Shown in pieces: positions 27,943 to 36,881 of a DNA stretch of 64,000 nt. The stretch's first letter is position 1; each line of letters opens with the position of its first letter. The stretch is from the NCBI RefSeq assembly GCF_022347565.1, contig NZ_JAKRGH010000019.1:62001-126000 (forward strand). The letters are read 5' to 3'. The position numbers and the translations under genes are program-made. Origin of the DNA: Vibrio sp. Of7-15 (lineage in GTDB: Bacteria; Pseudomonadota; Gammaproteobacteria; Enterobacterales; Vibrionaceae). A model generated the notes under the pieces. That model was not told the DNA's origin and searched no databases. It worked only from the letters and a program-made list of their open reading frames with translations.

Positions 27943-28425
27943 ATGAAACGCTTACTCATTATGCTGCTGTGCTGGCTACCTTTGGTCAGCCATGCCAACG
28001 ACATATTAACCCTAGATTGGATTGATCTGATCCCAGAAAGGGAACGTAATCAATTTAACCCAATGGGAATGCCTGCGCAAAGCCACAGTGGTGGGGCCGC
28101 CGAGCAATCAAAAATAGGTTCGGTAAGGCAAGAACTTAACGGAAGCCAAGTAAAAATACCTGGGTTTGTGATCCCACTTGAAGGGGATGAAAATAGCGTC
28201 ACTGAATTTTTATTAGTGCCGTACTTTGGCGCATGTATCCATGTGCCAGCTCCACCGCCAAATCAAATTGTGTACGTAAAATTTAAAGCGGGAGCTCCAG
28301 TACAACAATTATGGGATGTCGTATACATCTCTGGAGAGTTAAAAACGGAAACAATCAGCCATGAATTGGCCGAAGTGGGCTACGTGTTAAATGGCGTAAA
28401 AATTGAACCCTATGATGATGAATAA
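27943..28425 (+). CDS. DUF3299 domain-containing periplasmic protein, zinc-uptake operon
   Basis: 160 residues with signal peptide MKRLLIMLLCWLPLVSHA. The mature part contains the DUF3299 pattern: DWIDLIPE near the start, QVKIPGFVIPLEGDE, then LVPYFGACIHVPAPPPNQIVYVK with one Cys, and VGYVLNGVKIEPY at the end. Function is unknown; position makes it the last gene of the Zur-linked transporter cluster, 9 bases after the permease, with GGAG 8 bases before the ATG. DUF3299 proteins are often found beside ABC systems of this kind. A long hairpin follows 30 bases after the stop. Confidence 0.9.
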   Translation: MKRLLIMLLCWLPLVSHANDILTLDWIDLIPERERNQFNPMGMPAQSHSGGAAEQSKIGSVRQELNGSQVKIPGFVIPLEGDENSVTEFLLVPYFGACIHVPAPPPNQIVYVKFKAGAPVQQLWDVVYISGELKTETISHELAEVGYVLNGVKIEPYDDE

Positions 28426-28454
28426 TCCTTATAAATTAACATAGTTGATACACA

Positions 28455-28500
28455 GCAGGCTTATCTATGCTACACCATGTATGTAGCAAGATAAGCCAGC
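28455..28500. other. Long hairpin at the end of the zinc operon, overlapping a small ORF
   Basis: GGCTTATCT-a-TGCTAC / GTAGCA-AGATAAGCC with a 9-base loop; 15 paired bases with one bulged A, extended by two more GC pairs beyond an A-A mismatch. No T-run follows on either strand. It spans the stop codon and the last codons of the 32-residue minus-strand ORF. Confidence 0.8.
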
Positions 28501-28568
28501 GCTCCCACATAACTCATCAATAAAACAGCACTGGTTAGATATTTTCTGAACTTTTGCTCTGCAGACAT
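28470..28568 (-). CDS. Candidate 32-residue single-span membrane protein
   Basis: A short ORF starting MSAEQKFRKYL and continuing as one hydrophobic segment (TSAVLLMSYVGALAYLATYMV) to the end. A strong GGAGGT lies 6 bases before the ATG at 28568, unusual for random sequence. An upstream in-frame ATG at 28574 sits directly against that site and is less likely. The frame is open further upstream (to 28751) but that part is low-quality and overlaps the start of the TIGR03899 gene. The layout, a charged N terminus and one span, fits known bacterial small membrane proteins. Function unknown; I do not recognise the family. Confidence 0.55.
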   Translation of the reverse strand: MSAEQKFRKYLTSAVLLMSYVGALAYLATYMV

Positions 28569-28715
28569 AATCATACCTCCACCTTCATAATTACTGTAAT
28601 TTAACAAATTGTTAGCATTTTTAATAGCCAAGAATTTGACTAAAGCTGAATAAGATATGCACTTGTTGGAATTAGAGAGTAAAATAGCTAGGTTGAACGA
28701 GTCTAAGGTACTGTT

Positions 28716-29606
28716 ATGGTTGATAAGAAATCCCCTGTAGTCGTAGAACAAGAGTCACACGTCCACCAAGAAAAAAAAGAAAGCTATGTGATCAGCAGTG
28801 ATCGGCGTGTTCGTGAAATAGCCGCCAATTTTGGTATAGGAGCCCAGCTGCAACAGCCTAAGCCAGAAAGCACACTCTTAGAGCGGCATCTACAGCGAGA
28901 AAAACAACTTAGAGAAAAACGTCAACGTAACCTTGAGCAAATCATGCGCTACACCCATGATTATTGCCGTGATGAAACCGCAGGTGAACCTGACATTGAC
29001 TGGCTACACCGATTTTTTGAAATGGCCCAAGACATACACGGCGCTTCCATGCAAAAGCTTTGGAGCCGGGTTCTTAAACAAGAAATCATTACCATTGGCT
29101 CGACATCACTCAAAGCATTGAACGTCCTAAAAGACATGACGCAACGAGAAGCGCAAACCTTTCAACGTGCAGCCACCTTAGCGTGTAGCTTTGGCCACGA
29201 TAACAGTAAAAAACTCTTACTCGGCTATAAATGTGCTGGCACACTTAGAACCTTCTACAAAAAAGATGGCCCTCACCTCATTAACCTAGGCAGCCACCAC
29301 CTCCCCTACTCTAGCCTACTGTTACTCATCGATTTAGGGCTTATTTTAGGTACTGAGTTAGAATCTGGAGAAATTGAGTTTGAGCCAGCCCTGCCTTTAA
29401 GCTATCAAGGCAAAAACATTGCGTTAAAACCACTTCAAAAAGGCATCCGCCTGATTTATTACCGCTTTAGTCCAACTGGAGCCGAACTCTGTAAGCTACT
29501 GGGCAACAAACCAAGTAACCAGTATTACGATCAGCTAATCGCACTATTAAATCAAAAATTCATGGTTCAGACTGACGTCAAAGGATCGATTCACCATACC
29601 GCTTAA
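28716..29606 (+). CDS. TIGR03899 family protein
   Basis: 296-residue protein, probably cytoplasmic, with a charged, likely coiled segment (LLERHLQREKQLREKRQRNLEQI, about 55-80) followed by a helical region DWLHRFFEMAQDIHGASMQKLWSRVLKQEI and a region resembling a winged-helix fold near the C terminus. I recognise it as TIGR03899 (related to DUF2806), found in Vibrio and Shewanella; function is not known. The start at 28716 has AAGGT 6 bases upstream. It stands alone between the zinc operon and cysQ, with a terminator after it. No membrane span or signal peptide. Confidence 0.85.
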   Translation: MVDKKSPVVVEQESHVHQEKKESYVISSDRRVREIAANFGIGAQLQQPKPESTLLERHLQREKQLREKRQRNLEQIMRYTHDYCRDETAGEPDIDWLHRFFEMAQDIHGASMQKLWSRVLKQEIITIGSTSLKALNVLKDMTQREAQTFQRAATLACSFGHDNSKKLLLGYKCAGTLRTFYKKDGPHLINLGSHHLPYSSLLLLIDLGLILGTELESGEIEFEPALPLSYQGKNIALKPLQKGIRLIYYRFSPTGAELCKLLGNKPSNQYYDQLIALLNQKFMVQTDVKGSIHHTA

Positions 29607-29635
29607 TCATTCATGATTTAATACCCAGTAGATAA

Positions 29636-29672
29636 AATAACGCCCATGATACAAAGCATCACGGGCGTTATT
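29636..29672. terminator. Terminator between the TIGR03899 gene and the cysGDN operon end
   Basis: AATAACGCCC / GGGCGTTATT, a 10-bp stem extended by TGAT / ATCA after one mismatch, 7-base loop. T-rich tail on the minus strand (TTTTATC). It sits between convergent genes, so it can end both transcripts. Confidence 0.8.
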
Positions 29673-29695
29673 GCTTTCATGAGCAATAAGACACT

Positions 29696-30445
29696 TTAGT
29701 CAACAACCACTAAGAAGTGCTCATTCAGTAATTCTTCACGGTGATAATTCAGTTCACTACCATCTAAACGAGTCACCGCAGCCCCTGCACTTTCAGCCAC
29801 ACATTGGCCCGCCGCCGTATCCCACATCATCGTAGGGCCTAAACGAGGGTAATGCTGAGCTCGCCCTTCCGCGACTAAACAGAACTTTAACGAAGAACCC
29901 ACCGACGTCATTTTGCATTCGCCAAGATTTTCTAGGTATGCTGCCATATCTGGACTTGGGTGTGAACGACTGCCAACGACAGTAGGAATGGTCGCTGGTC
30001 GAGCTTTGATTTGCTCTTTGCCTGACTTTGCCACCACCCAGGCTGACTTACCGTCGGCTAACCAACTTTTTTCCAAAGCAGGCGCATAAACCACAGATAA
30101 CACAGGTTTACCATTTTCAATCAGGGCAATATTTACCGTAAACTCACCATTGCGGCGCAAAAATTCTTTGGTGCCATCTAATGGGTCAACCAACCAAAAA
30201 CGTTCCCAGCTCTGGCGCTCTTGCCACGGTGTTAATGCTGACTCTTCCGATAAAATGGGAATATCTGGGGTTAACTCATTTAAACGGCCAACAATAACGT
30301 CATTGGCGGCTAAATCGGCTTCCGTTACCGGACTGCTATCCGCTTTTTCCTGAACATTAACATCACTATGATAACGTTCCATGATTGCTTGTCCGGCATC
30401 TAAAGCAATTTCATGAATTGAAGTTAATAACGCGTTCACCCGCAA
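29696..30445 (-). CDS. cysQ: 3'(2'),5'-bisphosphate nucleotidase CysQ
   Basis: Magnesium-dependent phosphatase that removes PAP made in sulfate assimilation. 249 residues. The inositol monophosphatase-fold motifs are present: ILSEES (about 66-71), WLVDPLDGTKEF (about 84-95) with metal-binding Asp residues, and MWDTAAGQCVAESAG near the C terminus. It follows cysC with a 5-base gap and is the last gene of the operon. This position links PAP removal to sulfate activation. Length and motifs match E. coli CysQ. Confidence 0.95.
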   Translation of the reverse strand: MRVNALLTSIHEIALDAGQAIMERYHSDVNVQEKADSSPVTEADLAANDVIVGRLNELTPDIPILSEESALTPWQERQSWERFWLVDPLDGTKEFLRRNGEFTVNIALIENGKPVLSVVYAPALEKSWLADGKSAWVVAKSGKEQIKARPATIPTVVGSRSHPSPDMAAYLENLGECKMTSVGSSLKFCLVAEGRAQHYPRLGPTMMWDTAAGQCVAESAGAAVTRLDGSELNYHREELLNEHFLVVVD

Positions 30446-30450
30446 CTCCT

Positions 30451-31095
30451 TTATTGGCTAATAATGTGTCGTTGTTGTAATACATCCAAGCATTGCTCCA
30501 CCAGCTGATCAATGGCGAACTCTCCCGCTAACAGATCGATCTCTGGTGATTCAGGTGCTTCATACTCTGAATCAATACCTGTGAAGTTGGGGATTTGACC
30601 TGCTCGCGCCTTTTTATACAAGCCTTTTGGATCACGCTTTTCACATTCTTCTAGGGACGTATTGACAAATACCTCGATGAACTCACCTTCTGGCAATAAA
30701 TCACGAACCATTTGGCGCTCCGCACGATGTGGCGAAATAAAAGCACTCAGTACAATTAACCCCGCATCTGCCATTAATTTAGAGAGTTCACCTATACGGC
30801 GAATATTCTCACGACGATCTTGTGATGAAAAACCGAGATCTTGGCATAAGCCATGGCGTACATTATCACCATCCAACAGATAAGTGTGATAGCCCAGCTC
30901 CACCAATTTATTCTCAAGCGCACCCGCTATCGTCGACTTGCCTGCACCAGATAAACCGGTAAACCACAGTACCGTTGGCTTTTGACCTTTTAACGCCGAA
31001 CGGGTGGCTTTGTCGACTTGATGCTGGTGCCAAACCACATTCTCATCTTTTTTTACTGCTGCTGGCTGTTCAGTGGAAGTAACTACATCTGTCAT
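30451..31095 (-). CDS. cysC: Adenylylsulfate kinase CysC
   Basis: Phosphorylates APS to PAPS with ATP. 214 residues. P-loop GLSGAGKS at 47-54, then the APS-binding [17 protein letters not shown], the phosphoserine region [15 protein letters not shown] and the C-terminal [15 protein letters not shown]. It lies between the SLC13 carrier gene and cysQ in the cysG-cysD-cysN operon. Start ATG at 31095, about 33 bases after the SLC13 stop. Confidence 0.96.
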   Translation of the reverse strand: MTDVVTSTEQPAAVKKDENVVWHQHQVDKATRSALKGQKPTVLWFTGLSGAGKSTIAGALENKLVELGYHTYLLDGDNVRHGLCQDLGFSSQDRRENIRRIGELSKLMADAGLIVLSAFISPHRAERQMVRDLLPEGEFIEVFVNTSLEECEKRDPKGLYKKARAGQIPNFTGIDSEYEAPESPEIDLLAGEFAIDQLVEQCLDVLQQRHIISQ

Positions 31096-31128
31096 AACAC
31101 AATCCTTGTACTTAAACCTATCGGTTCA

Positions 31129-32856
31129 TTAAAAAGGGAAAAAATAAGGGATCAAAGCCAGTACGAGCACGGAATAAACTAACGAGATCGGTAAGCCAAC
31201 CCGTAAATAATCAGTGAGTTTATAGTTACCAACGCTGTACACTAATAAATTAGTCTGATAGCCATAAGGAGAAATAAAGCTGGCACTGGCACCAAATAAA
31301 ACGGCCATAATAAAAGGCATAGGATCAACGCCATAACCTATCGCCATGCTGTAACCAAGTGGAAACGACAACGCAGCGGCGGCATTGTTGGTAACAAGCT
31401 CAGTTAAAATCAAGGTTAACAAATACACCGCCACTAAAGCGCCAAACACCCCCCAGCCATTAAAAGCTTCGATAAACATATCGCCAATCTTGGCTGAAAG
31501 ACCTGATGACAACATCAATTGCGCAATAGATAGCGCGGATCCTACGATCACCACAATATCAATGGGAAAGCGGCGTCTCAGCTCTGAAATCGAAATGATC
31601 CCAAGCCCTAGCATCGCTAACAAATAACCAGAAAGCCCTTTAATGATTGGCATCACATCAAGTAAAGACATTCCAATCACAGCGGCAAAACCCAGTAATA
31701 CAATACTGCTCTTATGCCCGTCTAGCTTTGCACTGGAATCCAAATCATTCATCAATACAAATTCGCGGGACTGACGACGCTGATTTGCTTCAAAGTTCTT
31801 ACCTGGCACCAACACTAACGTATCACCAGCCAATAACTCGATATTTCCCAGTCCACCTTCTAATCGCTCATGACCACGACGAATGGCCACGACAACAGCG
31901 TCAAAACGCTCACGAAAGTGTACCGATTTTAAACTCTTACCACGGATGGTCGCTGACTGGCTGACCACCACCTCCACTAAATTTTGTCCGTTTAAATGGT
32001 GTTGGCCGAACAAGTTTAAGCCATTGATCTCTTGCAGTGTGGTCACACTTTCAATGTCACCACAAAACAATAGTCGATCACCCGCTTTCAATTTAGTGTC
32101 AGGACAAACAGAAGCGAACGTCTCACCATCTCGAATTAACTCTGCCAAATACAATCGTCGCAGTGCACGAAGGTTATTTTCTGCAATGGTGCGCCCCACT
32201 AACGGCGATCCACCTTCCACACGAGCTTCTAAAAAGTAAGGCAAGTCGTCTTGGCTTTGATCATCATAACTCGGTAATAAATAGCTAAGGGGGATCAACA
32301 CCAACAGCCCACCAACCAACACTGACAAACCAATGGCTGTGGGGGCAAAAAAGCTAAGACTCGGTAATCCAGCATCTTCTACAAAGCTATTAATGATTAA
32401 ATTTGTCGACGTACCTATCAAAGTTAATGTACCACCTAAAATGGCAGTATATGAGAGAGGAATTAATAACTTAGAAGGCGCATGACGCTGATTGCGTTTA
32501 ATGGCTCCGATCAGAGAAACCACAATTGCGGTGTTATTAGTAAAAGAAGACAATAAGGCGGTCGAAGTACCTAGTTTGGCGACAACCGTACCTAGTCTCC
32601 CTTCTGAAATATGGCGGCCGACCCAGCTGATCAGCCGTGTTTTTTCTAATGCGCAGGAAGCAAGGATCAACAACACTAATGTTAATAACGACGAATTGGT
32701 AAAATTCTTCGCTACGCTAGGCAAATCAATCAGCCCAGCCATGAACGCCACAAAAGCCGCACCAGCAAAGATAAAGCTCGGTTTTATACGACTTGCCAAC
32801 AAGCAAGTGACGATCACCATTAATGTAGCAAGAACGAATCCTTGTTCCCACACCAT
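31129..32856 (-). CDS. SLC13/DASS-type permease with two RCK_C (TrkA-C) domains, sulfate operon
   Basis: 575 residues. N-terminal and C-terminal halves each hold several membrane spans, with SSFTNNTAIVVSL and LTLIGTSTNLIINSF in the first and ELVTNNAAAALSFPLGY in the second. These N-T-rich stretches are the SLC13-type transport motifs. Between them are two soluble RCK_C domains (about 200-370, AGDRLLFCGDIESVTTL and LLAGDTLVLVPGKNF). It lies between cysN and cysC, 4 bases from the cysN stop, so it is probably part of the operon and carries sulfate or a related anion, by context. No direct substrate evidence. Confidence 0.9.
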   Translation of the reverse strand: MVWEQGFVLATLMVIVTCLLASRIKPSFIFAGAAFVAFMAGLIDLPSVAKNFTNSSLLTLVLLILASCALEKTRLISWVGRHISEGRLGTVVAKLGTSTALLSSFTNNTAIVVSLIGAIKRNQRHAPSKLLIPLSYTAILGGTLTLIGTSTNLIINSFVEDAGLPSLSFFAPTAIGLSVLVGGLLVLIPLSYLLPSYDDQSQDDLPYFLEARVEGGSPLVGRTIAENNLRALRRLYLAELIRDGETFASVCPDTKLKAGDRLLFCGDIESVTTLQEINGLNLFGQHHLNGQNLVEVVVSQSATIRGKSLKSVHFRERFDAVVVAIRRGHERLEGGLGNIELLAGDTLVLVPGKNFEANQRRQSREFVLMNDLDSSAKLDGHKSSIVLLGFAAVIGMSLLDVMPIIKGLSGYLLAMLGLGIISISELRRRFPIDIVVIVGSALSIAQLMLSSGLSAKIGDMFIEAFNGWGVFGALVAVYLLTLILTELVTNNAAAALSFPLGYSMAIGYGVDPMPFIMAVLFGASASFISPYGYQTNLLVYSVGNYKLTDYLRVGLPISLVYSVLVLALIPYFFPF

Positions 32857-32860
32857 CCTA

Positions 32861-34291
32861 TTACCCTAGTAACTTACTGATGTCTTTGGCATCCCAATGT
32901 GGGAAATGCTTACGTACCAACGCATTAAACTCCACTTCAAATGCGCTGAAGTTACCCTGTGTAACCGCAGTATCAGATAACGCTTCACGGATCATCCCCG
33001 CACCAACAGTAACGTTTGTAAGACGATCAATTAAGATGAATCCACCTGTATCTGCACAGTTCTGGTAACTATCAAGAGACACGGATTCTGTTAGTGACAC
33101 TTCACATAAACCAATGCCATTCAGTGGTAAGAAGTCCACCTCAAAAGTATTTAGGTTGTTAATGTCAACCTGATGACGGATCGCTTCCACCTGACCGACG
33201 GTTTTCTTGCCCGCGATCTTAATGTCATATTGGCGGCCAACCGTCAGATCTTGCTCTGTCATCCATACAATATCAGCCAATAGATGATTCGTTGGTTTCA
33301 GATCTGAATTCGCTGCCACGACAAGATCGCCACGGCTAATATCAATTTCGTCTTCCAACGTTAACGTAATGGCTTGCCCTGCTTGAGCTTGATTTAAATC
33401 ACCATCAAAAGTCACAATACGAGCCACTTTTGATGTTTTACCTGATGGTAGGGCTAAGATTTCATCCCCAACTTTCACCGAACCTGACGATAATGTGCCA
33501 GAGAAACCACGGAAGTCGAGATTAGGACGATTCACGTATTGCACAGGGAAACGCAGCTCGCCGTTGCCTTTTTGGCTGTCGATATCCACATCTTCCAGTA
33601 AAGTCAGAAGTGGTTTACCTTCATACCAGCTTAGGCTCTCAGTGTTATTAACTACGTTGTCGCCTTCTAATGCAGAAAGTGGGATCAACTGGATATTCAA
33701 ATTAGGGTTATCCAACTTCTCTGAAAACGCTAAATACTCATCACGGATTTCTTCAAAGCGTTGCTGTGAATATTCAACCAAGTCCATTTTATTCACGGCA
33801 ACCACAAAGTGACGGATACCCAATAAGCTTGCAATATACGAATGACGACGTGTTTGATCCAATACCCCTTTACGAGCATCAATCAAAATCACCGCCACAT
33901 CACAGGTGGATGCCCCAGTCGCCATGTTACGGGTGTATTGCTCATGCCCCGGCGTATCCGAAATAATAAACTTACGTTTTTGTGTCGAGAAATAGCGATA
34001 CGCCACATCAATGGTGATCCCTTGCTCACGCTCAGCCTGTAAGCCATCCACCAATAACGCCAAATCAGGCTTCTCGCCCGTTGTGCCGACGCGCTGGCTG
34101 TCAGAATGCACGGCCGCAAGCTGATCTTCATAGATCTGTTTTGAGTCAAACAGCAAACGACCGATCAAGGTACTCTTGCCGTCATCCACTGAACCACAAG
34201 TTAAAAACCTAAGTAGAGATTTATGTTGGTGCTGATTTAAGTAACCTTCAATGCCAAGCTCGGCCAGCTGTGCTTCTACTGCGCTGTTCAT
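32861..34291 (-). CDS. cysN: Sulfate adenylyltransferase subunit 1 (GTPase) CysN
   Basis: GTP-hydrolysing large subunit of ATP sulfurylase. 476 residues. Elongation factor-like GTPase: G1 GSVDDGKS at 33-40, G2 region [16 protein letters not shown]3 [13 protein letters not shown]4 NKMDLV, then two beta-barrel domains. It joins CysD to convert sulfate to APS. I choose ATG 34291 (MNSAVE), because AAGGAG sits 6 bases upstream; an ATG immediately before it at 34294 is only 3 bases from the site. It begins 10 bases after the cysD stop. Confidence 0.96.
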   Translation of the reverse strand: MNSAVEAQLAELGIEGYLNQHQHKSLLRFLTCGSVDDGKSTLIGRLLFDSKQIYEDQLAAVHSDSQRVGTTGEKPDLALLVDGLQAEREQGITIDVAYRYFSTQKRKFIISDTPGHEQYTRNMATGASTCDVAVILIDARKGVLDQTRRHSYIASLLGIRHFVVAVNKMDLVEYSQQRFEEIRDEYLAFSEKLDNPNLNIQLIPLSALEGDNVVNNTESLSWYEGKPLLTLLEDVDIDSQKGNGELRFPVQYVNRPNLDFRGFSGTLSSGSVKVGDEILALPSGKTSKVARIVTFDGDLNQAQAGQAITLTLEDEIDISRGDLVVAANSDLKPTNHLLADIVWMTEQDLTVGRQYDIKIAGKKTVGQVEAIRHQVDINNLNTFEVDFLPLNGIGLCEVSLTESVSLDSYQNCADTGGFILIDRLTNVTVGAGMIREALSDTAVTQGNFSAFEVEFNALVRKHFPHWDAKDISKLLG

Positions 34292-34301
34292 CATTCTCTC
34301 C

Positions 34302-35210
34302 TTAGAAGTAACCCTGACGTTTTTTCAATTCCATCGATCCAGACTGATCGTGGTCGATCGCTCGGCCTTGTCGCTCACTAGAGGTCGCCACCAGCATTTC
34401 TTCGATAATTTCCGGTAACGTGTTAGCTTCTGACTCCACCGCACCAGTGAGTGGGTAACAACCTAATGTTCTAAAACGTACGGATTTGTGTTCAATTTTC
34501 TCGCCTTCTTGCAGCTCTAAACGATCGTCATCAACCATGATCAACATGCCGTCACGATCAACCACAGGACGCTTTTCTGCGAGGTAAAGCGGAACAATGT
34601 CGATGTTCTCAAGGTAGATGTACTGCCAAATGTCTAACTCAGTCCAGTTCGATAATGGGAAAACACGAATGCTTTCACCTTTGTTGACTTGGCCGTTGTA
34701 CGTTTTCCAAAGCTCCGGGCGTTGATTTTTTGGATCCCACGTGTGGTTCTTATCGCGGAAAGAATACACTCGCTCTTTAGCACGAGATTTCTCTTCATCA
34801 CGACGTGCACCACCAAACGCTGCATCAAAACCATACTGGTTCAGTGCTTGTTTTAAGCCTTGCGTTTTCATGATGTCGGTATGCTTTGACGAGCCATGAA
34901 CAAATGGATTAATGTCCATTGCTAGCCCTTCAGGGTTTTTGTGTACCAATAGGTCAAAACCGTACTTCTTGGCCGTTTTATCACGAAACTCAATCATCTC
35001 GCGGAACTTCCAGTTGGTATCAACATGTAACAGTGGGAACGGTATTTTTCCTGGATAAAAAGCCTTACGAGCCAAGTGCAGCATGACTGAAGAATCTTTA
35101 CCAATTGAATACATCATTACTGGGTTATCAAACTCCGCAGCCACTTCACGAATAATATGAATACTTTCCGCTTCTAGCTGCTGGAGGTGAGTTAAGCGTT
35201 GTGGGTCCAT
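34302..35210 (-). CDS. cysD: Sulfate adenylyltransferase subunit 2 CysD
   Basis: Catalytic subunit of ATP sulfurylase, an adenine nucleotide alpha hydrolase. 302 residues, the exact E. coli length. The PP-loop motif [19 protein letters not shown] is at about 31-49, with [12 protein letters not shown] and [15 protein letters not shown] in the middle, and a C terminus ending KKRQGYF. I start at 35210 (MDPQRL); the frame is open to 35264 but the extension overlaps no conserved sequence. It follows cysG by 31 bases in the same operon. Confidence 0.96.
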   Translation of the reverse strand: MDPQRLTHLQQLEAESIHIIREVAAEFDNPVMMYSIGKDSSVMLHLARKAFYPGKIPFPLLHVDTNWKFREMIEFRDKTAKKYGFDLLVHKNPEGLAMDINPFVHGSSKHTDIMKTQGLKQALNQYGFDAAFGGARRDEEKSRAKERVYSFRDKNHTWDPKNQRPELWKTYNGQVNKGESIRVFPLSNWTELDIWQYIYLENIDIVPLYLAEKRPVVDRDGMLIMVDDDRLELQEGEKIEHKSVRFRTLGCYPLTGAVESEANTLPEIIEEMLVATSSERQGRAIDHDQSGSMELKKRQGYF

Positions 35211-35241
35211 CTCTCTCTCCGTCCCTTTACGAATTTGCTCG

Positions 35242-36666
35242 CTAAGCAAGATTAGCCACGGCATCTAAGCCCGTTGACTGAATCTCTTGCTTGCCAAACC
35301 AATGTAGTTTTTCTGATAAATTAACCACTTCTCCCACTACAATCAGTGAAGGGGAAGCCGCGTTTTCTGCAAGTGTTGCCAGCTCTGATAGCTGACCTTT
35401 AAATACTTTTTGAGTTTTTTGAGTACCACGTTCAATAATGGCGATTGGGGTATCGGCACTTCGGCCATGAGTAATAAGCTGCTGCTGAATATGGCTTGAT
35501 TTCATTAGCCCCATGTAAATCACTAACGTTTGTTTTCCTTTTGCCAGTACAGACCAATCCATACTGTCGTCTTCCGACTTCAAATGCCCAGTAACAAACA
35601 TGGCCGATTGTGCATAATCACGATGTGTTAGTGGGATGCCGGCATAGGCCGTTGCACCAGCGGCAGCCGTAATGCCTGGAACCACTTGGAATGGAATACC
35701 TGCATCAAACAACACCTCTAGCTCTTCACCACCTCGGCCGAAAATGAAAGGGTCGCCACCTTTAATGCGTACAACCTTTTTGCCTTGCTTAGCGTAATCC
35801 ACTAATAACTGATTGGTTGTTTCTTGTGGCACGCTATGAAAGCCCGCTCGTTTGCCAACACATACCAAGTCCGCATCACGGCGCACTAGCTCCATGATTT
35901 CATCAGAAACCAAGTAGTCATACAGCACTACATCGGCTTGTTGCATTAACTGCAAAGCACGCAGAGTTAATAAGCCCGCATCACCAGGACCTGAGCCCAC
36001 TAAAGCGACCTCTCCTTGCGGCGTATCCTTTTTTGCCGCTTGCGCTAAAGAAGAAAGCTCTTGCTTCGCTTCATCTTCTTTACCTGCTGCCATTAATTCA
36101 GAGAAACGGCCAGTAAACGCTTTTTCCCAGAAATAACGACGCTCAGAAAATGAAGTCAGGGTATCTTTAAGTGTTTTTCGAAAGCCGCCTGCAATAGTGG
36201 CCATTCTGCCAAGATGTTGAGGTAAAAGTGTTTCTAGCTTTTCTCGCACTAAACGCGCAAGGACAGGGGCTTGACCAGAAGAAGAAATGGCAACCACGAT
36301 CGGCGAACGATCAACAATAGAAGGAATAATAAAGCTGCAACGCTGAGTGTCATCCACCACATTGACTAAGACTTGGCGCTGATTGGCCGCTTGATAAACC
36401 AAAGCATCAATGGCTTTGTTACCAGTGGCGGCAATCGCCAAAAAAATACGATCAAGGTGCTGCTCAGCAACGAATTCCGTCGCAATATGAGAGATTTTAT
36501 TTTGCTCGACTAAATCCACAAATCCGCTATCAAGCTCATCCGCTATCAAACGAACATCAGCACCAGCCTTGATCAACATACGCGCTTTGCGCAGCGCAAT
36601 GTCATTACCACCGACCACCAAACAAGGACGCTTTTTTAAATCCGCAAAAATCGGCAAGTAATCCAT
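35242..36666 (-). CDS. cysG: Siroheme synthase CysG (multifunctional)
   Basis: Makes siroheme for CysI. 474 residues. The N-terminal dehydrogenase/ferrochelatase part starts [20 protein letters not shown] and binds NAD ([10 protein letters not shown] instead of the commoner GGGxVAxRK). About 216 onward is the uroporphyrinogen III methyltransferase domain: [36 protein letters not shown] and [22 protein letters not shown] start at ATG 36666, with GAGGTGG upstream; the frame extends to 36699. It is the first gene of cysG-cysD-cysN-SLC13-cysC-cysQ, so siroheme supply is tied to sulfate activation. Confidence 0.96.
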   Translation of the reverse strand: MDYLPIFADLKKRPCLVVGGNDIALRKARMLIKAGADVRLIADELDSGFVDLVEQNKISHIATEFVAEQHLDRIFLAIAATGNKAIDALVYQAANQRQVLVNVVDDTQRCSFIIPSIVDRSPIVVAISSSGQAPVLARLVREKLETLLPQHLGRMATIAGGFRKTLKDTLTSFSERRYFWEKAFTGRFSELMAAGKEDEAKQELSSLAQAAKKDTPQGEVALVGSGPGDAGLLTLRALQLMQQADVVLYDYLVSDEIMELVRRDADLVCVGKRAGFHSVPQETTNQLLVDYAKQGKKVVRIKGGDPFIFGRGGEELEVLFDAGIPFQVVPGITAAAGATAYAGIPLTHRDYAQSAMFVTGHLKSEDDSMDWSVLAKGKQTLVIYMGLMKSSHIQQQLITHGRSADTPIAIIERGTQKTQKVFKGQLSELATLAENAASPSLIVVGEVVNLSEKLHWFGKQEIQSTGLDAVANLA

Positions 36667-36881
36667 CACAGCCACCTCTATTATTCGTAATAAAGGCACT
36701 ATAGACGCGTTAAGATATTACCTGAAATTCTAAAATTTCATTTTTTATTCCTTTTTATGATAATAAAGTTATCTATCTCTATTTATTCTGCATTTTTTGC
36801 GCATTATTTGTGCGGTGATAAGGAGGCGCGATTACAGAGTGGTATACTAGCGCAACGAAATGTAATAATTTGTAGACAAAG

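Noticed and set aside
28569-28751. Longer minus-strand frame extending the 32-residue ORF to 93 residues
   Set aside because: It overlaps the start of the TIGR03899 gene, its added sequence is unlike a protein N terminus, and the strong ribosome site lies before the short start.
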